64,000 nt of DNA, from contig JASJOG010000076.1 in assembly GCA_030142905.1 (NCBI GenBank), forward strand, positions 744,001 through 808,000. Direction: 5' to 3'. This DNA is from Heliopora coerulea. Its lineage: Eukaryota > Cnidaria > Anthozoa > Scleralcyonacea > Helioporidae. The position numbers and the translations under genes are program-made. The notes below the pieces were generated by a model. The model saw only the letters and a program-made list of their open reading frames with translations, was not told the DNA's origin and did not search any database. Numbering within the stretch: the stretch's first letter is position 1; each line of letters opens with the position of its first letter. Positions 38,241 through 48,543 of the stretch are shown here, in pieces.

Positions 38241-41200
38241 ATACTTGGTCCTTCGAACCGGAAATGGAACGTTGAAGTTGGTTCATAAGAGCGAGAATGG
38301 ACGAACTGACAAAGACGAAAAGAGTGCGGTCCGGCCACCAAGGATCGGCAACGAAGCTGGTGGCTAAAATGAATGAACGGTTGAGCAGCGCTACCGACGA
38401 CGGCGTAGACGCCAGTTTCTTAAAGCAGAGCAAAATGAAACTGAGCGAGAAGCTTGAATTGCTAAAGCAGTTGGGCGAGAAGGTCATCAAACTGATGAGC
38501 GCTAGTGAAGATGAAAACGCGGAGAGAGACTTAGAGAAGGAAATCGAAGAGACGGACGATCTGAGAGGAGACTTACAAAAGGTTGTCTTCGAACTTGGTG
38601 AGCGACTAAACTTAACAATGCCAGCAACAACGACGGCAGCCTTGCCACCGCCACAAACAGAACCAGCCAAGGTAACTCGAGCCAAACTGCCAAAATTGCA
38701 TGTGAACAGGTTTGGCAGTAAAGTACAGGAGTAGCAAGAATTTTGGGAGTCGTTTGATAGTTCCGTCCACCAAAACGAGTGTTTGTCAGAAGTCGACAAA
38801 CTCTCGTACTTGATAAGTCTTCTTACAGACTCGGCAAGATCAACAATCGCAGGTTTTGCATTAACCGCGGCGAATTACAAGGATGCGCTAGAGTTGTTAA
38901 AGAACAGATACGGCAAGAAGAACGCAATTCAGAGGGCACATATACAAGAACTTTTGAAACTGAAGCCAGTCCTTAACAATATAAACATTGAAGGACTGAG
39001 GAAACTTTATGACACGTGCGAGACAAGCTACAGAGTGTTAAAGGCCCAGGGGATAGAGGTCAGTACTTATTCGACCATCGTGGTGCCGGCTGTTATGGAA
39101 AAATTACCCGACGCGTTTCGTTTGACTATAACCAGGGGGGAAGATTTCCTAGAGTGGTCGATGAAAGAGCTGCTGGGCGCCATGTTAAAGGAGATCGAGC
39201 TAAAAGAGGCCCACGAAGCAATGAACACCAAGTCCTAAGAAGAATCGAAGAAGAAGAGACATGGAATCGAAGACCCGAACCGAAAGGTTCACATCCGCTG
39301 CAGCATTATTGATCGGACAAGAAAAAGTGAGGTGTGCATATTGTTTACATGAGCACGATCAGAAAGACTGTAAGAAGGTTACTAATGTTAAAGAGCGTAA
39401 AGAGCTTTTACGTAAATACGGTAGATGTTTCGTTTGTTTAAGGAAGGGACATATCGGAAAAAATTGTTTAAGTGGTTGTAAATGTAGTGCATGTGGGGAA
39501 AGACACCATAGTTCAATTTGTGAGAGTCCTGGGGCGTTGGCTGACTCTTTTCATGCCAGTCCAAACCTCTATGTGGGTACGGAAAGTAGAGTAGCCTTGC
39601 AAACAGCTCAAGCGTTAATAAAAAGGTCGCAGTGTAGTGTGAGAGTGCGAGTATTGTTTGACTCAGGCAGTCACAGATCATTTGTGACCACAAAGGTTGC
39701 TCAGTCCGCTGGAGTTCCAGTTAAGAGAAAGAAGTGGATTGAAATAAGTACCTTTGGGCAGGAGAAGGCACAGTTGGAAGTTTGGCCAGTCAAAGGGGGA
39801 GAGGGTGTGAAAATTGAGGCGTACGGAGTAGAGGGAATTTCACAAGAGAGAAATGAGCATGTAGAGCTAAAGAAGAAAGATTATCCCCATTTGCAAGGGT
39901 TGTGGTTTTCTGATGTGTGTAAAGATGAAGAGGTTTTGGAAATAGAAGTACTGGTTGGAGCAGACTCTCTTTGGGTTTTTAAGGAAGGCAGAACAGTTCG
40001 GGGGCACGCTGGTGAACCAGTGGCACTACACACCAAGTTAGGTTGGGTACTGTCGGGGCCCATGAGACCGAACAGTGAGGAAGTAAAGGTGCATTTTGTA
40101 GGAAGTAGGCACAATGAAGGTTTAGACTGTAGCATTAGTCAACTGTGGGATCTGGAAACACTAGGAATCAGAGAAGAAGATGAAGTTCATGAGTCATTAA
40201 AGGACAGTATTAGATTTAATGGGACAAGATACAGTGTGCGGTTGCCTTGGAAAGAAGGCCGTGATCCTTTACCAAGCAATTATGGTATAGCCCTGAAGAG
40301 GTTAAAGGGGCAGTTGGGAAGATTAAGGCAAGAGCCAGAATTACTTCAGGAGTATGATAGGGTAGTGAAGGACCAGCTCAAGGTGGGTATAATTGAACCT
40401 GTAGTAGAATTAGAAAGAATGGGAGAACGTGTGCACTACTTACCACATCATGAAGTGGTGCGCAAAGAAGCAAAAACAACCAAGGTTTGAGTTGTTTATG
40501 ATGCCTCGTGCAAGGAGTCCAAAAGGAATGTTTCATTGAATAATTGCCTTCATGTGGGCCCTTCATTAACACCACTATTCCTTCATATTTTATTAAGATT
40601 CAGAGAAAGGAGAGTTGCATTGGTGGCAGACATTGAAAAGGCATTTCTTAATGTCGAAATTGATCTGGTTGATAGGGATTGCTTAAGGTTTCTCTGGGTG
40701 AATAGTGTTGATGAAAGGGGAATTAGACCGGTGGAATATCGATTTTGTAGAGTTGTCTTTCGAGTTAACTGCCCACCATTTTTGCTGAATGCAACATTGC
40801 AGTACCATTTAGATAGCTTCAAGAAGGAAGATGAAGAGTTTGTGAGAAAGGTAAAGGACAATTTTTATGTGGATGATCAGGTGACAGGTGAACAGAGTGA
40901 AGATCAACCCTTGTTATTATATAAGAAGGCAAGTGAAAGATTAGGTAATGGAGGATTTAAACTTCGAAAGTGGTTGAGTAACAGCCAGAAGGTACAGAGG
41001 TTCATTGAAAGCAAACTTATGGAGTGGGTTGAAAGGTCAGATGCCGCTGATGATCAGACATTTGCCAAATCAACGGTATGAAAGAGGAGATCAGTTTAGA
41101 CAAGGTACTGGGCATTTTGTGGGATAGAAAATCAGATAAATTCTACTTTCATTTATCACTACTTGGAAGGAAGGCTAAAGGTTTAGCTCTCACTAGGAGA

Positions 41201-43640
41201 AATATTCTTTGTGTATTAGCAAGTTTGTATGATCCTCTTGGCATAGTCAGTCCATTAGTTGTTAGAGCAAAGATGTTATTTCAGGACTTATGCAAAGAAG
41301 GAGTTGGTTGGGATGAGGAAATTGTTCATAGCAGAAAGAAACGATGGCTTGAATGGGTTGAAGATGTAGAAAGAACTAATGAAATAGTGGTAACAAGATG
41401 TGTATATGGTGATTTGGCAGAGAAAACGAGATGTTCGTTGCATGGATTTGCAGATGCTAGTATAAAAGCTTACTGTGCTGTAGTGTATTTTGTCTGTGAG
41501 CTTAATGAGAGCTGTCATGTGGAAATGTTAGTCTCGAAGACAAGAGTTGCTCCCATTAAGACCCACACTATACCTAGATTAGAACTGATGTCAGCACGAA
41601 TTCTGGAAAAGTTGGTGGCTACTGTGAAGACAACATTGGAAGTTCAGGTAGAAATTAGAAACTTGCTACTGGCTGGATATTAAGACAGCATTGTGCTGGA
41701 TTAACAACAAGGGTGAGTGGAAACAATTTGTTCGCCACAGGGTAAATGAAATTCTCAAATTGGCCAGGAAAGAGGATTGGGGACATTGTCCTGGAGAAGA
41801 AAACCCTGCTGGTCTGGGGACAAGAGGAGTGTTGGCCTCTAGGCTAAAATGTAGTGAGTTGTGGTGGAAAGGGCCAAGATGGTTGTCTGGCCAAAGGGAT
41901 GGGTGGCCAGTAAGAGAAGAAATAGTCAACACTAGTGAAAGCCAGGAGGAAATTAGGAAGATGTCAATTATGGAAATACAGACAGAGCAAGCTCCAAACA
42001 TAGAGAACGTAATAAACGTTTGTAGGTATAGCAGTTTAAAGAAGCTTATAAGAGTCACTGCTCTTGTGAAAAGATCTGCAAGCAATTTGAAGGCCAGATT
42101 AGAAAACCGCAATAAAGAATTGGGTAGGTTAAGGGCGAAAGAGATAGTTGAAGCAGAGAGAGATCTGATAAAGGCTGCTCAGGTTGGGTTGAAAACAAGA
42201 AAGGAGTACCAGAACTTGGAAAGGCAGTTGCGATTAGTGGAAAGGGATGGGGTGTTAAAGTGTAAGGACAAACTGGGGAACGCAGATTTAGTGATAGAGG
42301 CTAGGGAGCCAAGTCTTTTGCTTAAGGACCACTGGTTAACTGAACTAATTGTCCGAGCATGTCACATCATTGTGACCTCAGAGCTACTCTTGCCGAACTC
42401 CGAAGTCGGTTCTGGGTGCCTACAGGTAGGCAGGTCATTAAGAAAATTATCTCTAAATGTGTTTGTTGTATGTAAAAGGCACTTAGGGAAAGCCTATGAT
42501 GTGCCAGTTGTTGCAGATTTACCAGATTTTAGAGTAAACCAGACACCACCATTCGCTAAGGTAAGGATCGATTTTGCAGGCCCATTGCATGCTAAGGAAG
42601 GTAACATCATGGTCAAGGTTTATATTGCTTTGTTTACCTGCTGTGTCACAAGGGCATTACATTTAGACTTAGTGAAAGACTTAAGTACTCTTACATTTAT
42701 GAATTGTTTACTTAGGTTCACTTCAAGGAGGGGCGTACCCACCTTGATTATTTCAGACAGTGCAAAGACATTCAAGGCGACTGAGAAAGCCTTGAAGAAG
42801 TTGTATGAAAGCAAGGAAGTAAGAGCATATGTAGAAAACAACATATTAGAGTGGAAATTTAATTTAGAGAGAGCCCCATGGTGGGGGGGTTTCCTTGAAA
42901 GAATGGTTGGGACGGTTAAGCGATGTTTGAGAAAGGAGCTTAGTAATGCTAAATTAACATTTGATGAATTGTTAACAACATTGGTTGAGATTGAAGGAAC
43001 TCTAAATTCCAGACCCTTAACTTATGTGTATGATGAAGTGGAGGCTGAAGTGTTAACACCATCTCACCTTATATTCGGAAGAAGATTGACGTCTATCCCA
43101 AATGAGAGTAAGTCTGAGGACGCAGTCGATGCTGTAAGTTTTACTAGAAGGTTTAAAAATTTAGCGAGGAGGAGGGTCCATTTTTGGAATAGGTGGCGGA
43201 AGGAATACTTGACAGATTTGAGAGAGAATCATAAGCAATGTAATAAAACTAAAGACAGGAAGATCAACGTAGGTGATATCGTTGTGGTACAGGAGGAAAC
43301 TCTTAAGAGAGGGAAATGGAAACTAGGCAAGATTGAAAGATTAATCTTAGGTAGAGACCAGGAAATAAGGAGAGCCAGTGTGAAGGTGATAACGAACGAT
43401 AATGCATTGAGTATAAACAGGCCAGTGGAGAAATTATTCCCATTGGAAGTGAGCAGTAACGAGGATGTGGGACAGAATAAGGCTAAAGGAGTTGAGAAGG
43501 AAAGTGAAGGGAAGGCGGAGAATTTGGAAGAAGAGAAGGGTGATAATAGAGACAATAGAGGGTTAAATGAGGAGAAGGATGAAGGGACAAACATGAGAGA
43601 TGAGAGAGAAAGGAACGGTTCAAAGTTTGGGGGAGGATGA
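38164..43640 (+). pseudogene. BEL/Pao gag-pol polyprotein, disrupted
   Basis: Domain order: gag (about 38297-39238); zinc knuckles CFVCLRKGHIGKNC and CSACGERHHSSIC (about 39430-39530); retropepsin-like VRVLFDSGSHRSFVTTKV (about 39645); RT with LVADIEKAFLNVEIDL and NFYVDD (about 40860); RNase H-like HGFADASIKAYCAVVYFV and IPRLELMSARI; integrase zinc finger, then core RIDFAGPLHAKEG; and the C-terminal DUF5641-type TPSHLIFGRRLTSIP. Breaks: TAG at 38732, stop and insertion near 39236, TGA at 40488 replacing an Arg codon, a frameshift near 41080, another near 41683, and a pair of compensating frameshifts around the integrase HHCC finger (about 42365-42475). It cannot make an intact polyprotein. 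Confidence 0.88.
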
Positions 43641-43732
43641 TGTAGGTAGAAGAAAGCCCAGAAGGGCAGCTGCATTGGATGCACAGTGGAGAACAAGAGT
43701 TATGCTTGACCCCTAAAGGCTCAAGGGGGGAG

Positions 43733-44066
43733 TGTATCGAATATTCTGGAAATGCTCTGTTTAGTTGGTTGTGGAGTGGTCAGGACTATTGTTGGATTAC
43801 TTTGTTGTTAGACTTTGAACTTTGGACCAAAGTACAATGTGAGGTGGAGTTTCCGGGCGACGCCAAAAAAGGAAAAATCTTGTAACTTTAGAGGCGAGTT
43901 GATAATCGTGGTGTAGTGATGTAATCGGAGCAAAAGAGAGAAGGTCTTGTAACTTTAGAGACAAGTTGTGATTAAACGTTTTACATTTATTGAAAGATAC
44001 AGTCCCCAATTGTGCTTGGAACCAGGCGAAGCACAAGCACTATGGTGCGCCAGGTAGAAAAGTGGA
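43733..44066 (+). repeat. 3' LTR of BEL element 1
   Basis: Begins TGTATCGAATATTCTGGAAA directly after the GGGGGG polypurine tract and ends GTAGAAAAGTGGA, so its terminal dinucleotide has mutated from CA to GA. Confidence 0.85.
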
Positions 44067-44305
44067 ATAAACGGCTCGAGGTTAACATATTAACGGTGCG
44101 AAGCAGCATATAAGGTTTTGCTTAAGACAAAATAGGAATTACTGGTAAAAGGAACAGTAGTAATCTTTTTGGTTTTCCAGTACTAAGGTGCTAAATGCAT
44201 GGCCAAGGTACAAAACGACACGAACAATTTATGTACTTATTGACAGGTTAACATAACTACAAACACACAGTACAAAAGCAAAGGGATGCGTGTTCAACTA
44301 CAAGG

Positions 44306-47300
44306 CTAAGCAAATGCAACATAGATTGAAACTACGAGCAACGACAATTTCGACAAATGGCCATTGACATTGGTAGACGCTCCGGAATACTTCGCTGGAG
44401 TTTCCGTTTCGGCCACATTTCTTCTTGGTAACCCAGTGCACACTGCGTCAATGGTGTCACGCGATTGTCTTGCCAAATTCCTTACGCTTGGATAGCTTGA
44501 CAGTCTCCTTAAAGGTTCATCAAAACTAAACAGAAAATGGAAGGTTAATTGTAAAATAAGTGATAAATGTAAAAGGTTTTGCGAAAATGGAGCTAAGTAA
44601 AACATCATCTATTAAAGTCAAAAGTTATTTAACTCTTTCCCGGCGGAATTAAACTTTTATTGTTTTACTGTGGCCAACGCCTGACAATTTTACTCGTCAA
44701 AGGAAGAGCTCCTGCCAGGAAAGAGTTAAGTGATATTTGAGCAGTCTAGATACCATAATGAACATAAATAAAAAAAAACTAGAATAATTCTTAAAGAAAC
44801 GACGATACAAATTGTTATAAAAAATCATAGTAACTACAAAATCTTAAAGAATCGTCTGAAAAACACCTCATTTTATTTGCATAAAAATTATTTAACACTA
44901 AGAATGAGTGATGTTGAGTGTATGCTCCCTAAAGGATTTCTCACCGAAATATCTATACACTATTACTTTACCTGCTGTGGAAGTAAGTGAATTTCAAATG
45001 GCCCCATAGCCCATGTGCCAGGTATTACATCAAGAACAAGTAAAGTGATTTAAAAAAGTTAATCAAGAACAAACATATCTGTCTTTTCCCCAGTTACTTA
45101 CCAGCTCCTTGCCCTTATGCAATCATTGTAATCATGCTCTACGAGCAATCGTTTCTCGTCTTGAGAACAATAAAATGGAAGGCATGAGAAATCTTTGATT
45201 AGTTCGACGCATTCTGTAGAGTAAATGCGATCACCATTTGAATAACGTCCGTTTTCGATGCTTTTAAAGCTTTGTACATTTGATAAAGACAACCTTTTGT
45301 AAGTTTGAAGCAAATCGGCTGGCATCTAAATTAGAAAAGAAATCGAGTGACTTACGGATTTACGATCTATATATATATATATCTGTATCTGTATGTATGA
45401 ATCTATATATCTGTATATCAAAGTGTCTATGCATCTATGTATTTATGTATCTATGTACCTATATACCTATATATATCTACATGTGTATATGTGTATATCG
45501 ATATCTATATGTCAATCTATATATCATCAATATATCTATATATCTATATATCAAAGTATCGATGTATCTATATATTTAATTATGTACCAATATACCTATA
45601 TATATATCTACCTGGGTATATGAGTATATCGATATAGGTCAACAACTATGTCTATATTTCTAATCATTCATAATTCTCCAATTACATAGATTCAGATTCG
45701 CAAGGTTTACATGTCTCTAATAATCTTTATTCACATTCAGCACATCTTAAAAAGTCACTTATATCAATGGGATCATTGATGAAGTCACGGCAAGCTCTGA
45801 ACATTAATACAGTTCACATATTACAGGAGATCGACAAATGGACCGTAAAGATTTAAGCCTCGTCCACACGAGTACACTTTCTGCGGCAAGTTTTTCACTA
45901 ATTATTTTTATTTGCTCGTGAACATGAAAAAATTTGCCCGAATTTTTTGTTACAAATGAATTTGCTGAAAAACTGGCACGACAGTTTTTATGTGGGGAAG
46001 AAATGTCATACGCGAAGGTTTGTTCGTGTGCACGACCCGTCACAAAAAACTTGCCACATACTCTGAGGTTGGCAGTGGCTTCTTCTGTTTTGTCCCTACT
46101 CTCCACAGTCGTTTCTGGCACATAGGCAAACGAGTTTTCAACATAGCATTTGATGTCTTTATACACGAGTAAATATCTTTGTCACAGTAAACTTGCCACA
46201 GGAAATTTTCTCGTGTGCAGGAGGTTTCAATGTCCGTGTACGAAGTTTTAGTTATGTTGGAGCCATCTAGCCATGATCAATTTTAAACTATGTCGCCAAA
46301 ACTTCAATTTTGGCCTGGATACACCACTTAGCCGCTCTCTATTAACTTATTTCTGTGAAGATAGGTCTGCCAGATGATTTTACTCCAGCCGATAGCAGAT
46401 GATTTTATTGGACGAGTGCAGAAATATGGGTAGTAAAGAGTTAAGGTCATTAAATGTCCATATACGAAATTTTAGCTGTTGGAGCCGGCCAGTCGCGACT
46501 ACTTCTAAAACTATGTCACCAACATTCCATTTTTAGTCGCACTGCCGACTAATTGGTCTCAACTTCAGGCCAACGACTGTTAAATGTTTTCTTATTTTTT
46601 AACCAGAACCTGTAAGCTATCAGTTTATCTTTTGGGCTGCCTCGTAGAACCCACCTCGATCAGGCAGTTCTCACTTTTCTTACTCTTCACGGTTCTTCGT
46701 CTTCACAAAAACGTGAAATAAATTTTCCGTGCATGGCAACATTTGCACGATGTAACTGTGGGATACGACTGTTCATTCTGACTTATACGACCAACTCACA
46801 AGACTGTTAATGCATAATGAAGAGAACGATGAGCAGGGATTGTGCAGTGGAGACACGACGGCAAATACGCCCAACGGACAATCGTCTGCTGCAAAATCCT
46901 ATCTTGTAAATACACCCTAAAAATTCCTACGATTTTCGTGAACACGTAGTTCTCCCACGAGTTCGTGCTTTTCGATCGACTTTTTAAGTTCCCGGGTGTT
47001 CATCATTCCAACTCCCGTGAAAAGCATCTTTTGAGATCCATGGCTTACTGCAATTTGCTTTTCAGAAACACCGGCAATCAACTATAAACAATATTTAAGA
47101 AGAATTCCTTACCTTGTACTTTGGTTGTGGGCAAGCGCCGCCAATAGGTCCATCTGGAGAAACACAAGGACTTTTCGTACGTCTCCCTGTCGGATTTTGT
47201 TCACAATATCTTTGGCGTTTATAAGCACTGGCCAAAGAGGATGGACATGTGGACGTGTACAACTGTTCACATTTTGTTCGTGAATCTCCATAGTCTTTGC

Positions 47301-47625
47301 CTCCGTCTGGGAGACATCTTGGAGCAATTTGAGAGCACAATGTTTCCTTCATGACCTCTTTGCATTTGTCGCTAACCCGAACGGTGTCAAACAGGCTAAG
47401 GACAACAGGAACAGCTTTCACTTCGGCTTTGTACGTCAGTGCATTTTCAGGCGGTAACGTCCAGTTTACCGGACAAGTACTTTCGCTTTTTACAGCAACA
47501 CAGCTCGTTCTGTTGGAAAGCACGTACAGTTTGTCTCCGGTAGCTTTCCTTTTTACCAGAGAATGAGCTGAAACTTGAGCAATCAGCAATGACGAGAGCA
47601 ACAGCAACGTGAATAATGGCGCCAT
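44306..47625 (-). CDS. Secreted cysteine-rich, probably GPI-anchored protein, copy C
   Basis: Exons 47625-47113, 45325-45102 and 44525-44306 give 318 aa in the same phases as A and B. It starts at MAPLFTLLLLSS. The upstream Met at 47706 is in frame but lies in sequence unrelated to A and B, so I prefer the conserved Met. All cysteines are retained. Differences include VRVSDK for VGASDK, SCLPF for SCRPF and QSRDTIDAVC for QLRDTIDALC. Similarity to the other copies stops at GAAG immediately before the ATG, so this copy has a different 5' region. The polyadenylation motif of A and B reads AATAAG here (near 44236). The coding frame is still intact. Confidence 0.88.
44629..44729. repeat. piggyBac-like MITE, intron 2 of copy C
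   Basis: Third copy of the TTAA-flanked MITE seen at 20876 and 31182, with ends TTAACTCTTTCCCGGC and GCCAGGAAAGAGTTAA. Confidence 0.65.
45855..46226. repeat. MITE in intron 1 of copy C
   Basis: Counterpart of 22048-22413. The left end is intact (AAGCCTCGTCCACACGAG); the right end is degraded (GTGCAGGAGGTTT). Confidence 0.6.
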
Positions 47626-47695
47626 CTTCTTTGGTTTGCAGAAGGAACAAAGACCAATGAGCTCCAACAGAATTAGGAACGTATTTAACACAATT

Positions 47696-47900
47696 CTACC
47701 GTACACAGTAGAAGGTCAAGTAGTGATGTGATACTGAATAGCTTCAGGGCGATTTTTTCATAAATTTCTACCGTACACAGTAGAAGGTCAAGGAGTGATG
47801 TGATACTGAATAGTTTCAGGGCGAATTTTCATAAATTCCTACCGCACACAGTAGAAGGTCATGTAGTAATGTGATACTAGCTTAAGCGCGAATTAACGTA
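47696..47900. repeat. 71-bp tandem repeat upstream of copy C
   Basis: Three copies start at about 47696, 47768 and 47839 with CTACCG(T/C)ACACAGTAGAAGG. The unit contains GGTCAAGTAGTGATGTGATA, which resembles the single GGTCAAGTAGTGAAGTAAT phrase upstream of copies A and B, so a piece of the old 5' flank may have been amplified here. Confidence 0.75.
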
Positions 47901-47944
47901 AGTACTTATCGATCGGAAACTCATACATATCTTCATATGATGAA

Positions 47945-48262
47945 AAGTTTGTTCTCAAGCTTTATCTCAGAAAATTTCTGAGTTCGCCAACGGGAATCGA
48001 ACCCGTGTCTCCCGATTGCCGGTACGGTTGTTTTACCACTAGACTATAGGGTCTCATACGGCAAGTATGATGTTAATCAGAGACCTGGTTTGGAATATTG
48101 ATTTGCCTCTTTCGTACCTGAAAGCTGAACATACCTGTAATGTGATATAAGTAAATGGTAAAACAACCGTACCGGCAATCGGGAGACACGGGTTCGATTC
48201 CCGTTCGGGAACTCAGAAATCTTCTGAGATAAAGCTTGAGAACAAACTTTTCATCATATATA
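47945..48262. mobile_element. Inverted pair of tRNA-like repeats (family 3)
   Basis: A 76-nt tRNA-like unit on minus (47980-48055; GAGACCC ... AGTCTAGTGGTA ... GGTTCGATTCC ... GAACTC) and a partial one on plus (about 48146-48214) face each other with mirrored flanks. The 3' module is again a CTCAGAAA/TTTCTGAG hairpin followed by AAGCTTGAG. The tRNA-like body is clearly different from families 1 and 2. Confidence 0.75.
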
Positions 48263-48543
48263 TCCAAGTTTACAAACATCTATACTTAGTAAGATAAAAT
48301 TTACTTATATCTTCATATATACCATACATATCATCAGTGGCGAAGCTAGCGGTCATGCTGGTCATGCTGAGCATGACCAAGAATATTCCAGAGTTAAGAA
48401 TTTTTTTACATGCTTGAAAATGGATGTTTGCTTCGAAATTTTTTTTTTAAAAATCGAATGCGGCGTTAGTGAATTATGCGGTGAGTTACGTGCATGGGTG
48501 ACCTGTGGCAAGTCATGCTCATCTCAGATAGCAGGACCTAGCC

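Larger units (their letters stand above)
37909..44066 (+). mobile_element. BEL/Pao LTR retrotransposon 1 (complete length, inactive)
   Basis: A 6158-base element with LTRs at 37909-38240 and 43733-44066 that begin TG and are close to identical in most of their length. It has a tRNA-complementary primer-binding stretch TGGTCCTTCGAACCGGA (38246-38262) and a polypurine tract ending in GGGGGG (43716-43730). Flanks carry no matching 5-base duplication: TAGGT on the left, ATAAA on the right. Left flank is B-unit PLE sequence; right flank is the beginning of the C unit (matches 30625 onward). The lack of a duplication suggests that recombination involving the element shaped this junction. Confidence 0.9.

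Noticed and set aside
39261..40490. Cellular retropepsin or zinc-finger gene on the plus strand
   Set aside because: Zinc knuckles, protease and the adjoining RT and integrase between two LTRs show that it is part of a BEL/Pao element.
47626..47706. N-terminal extension of copy C from the upstream Met at 47706
   Set aside because: Sequence upstream of 47625 is unrelated to copies A and B, whose start at the equivalent Met gives a clean signal peptide.
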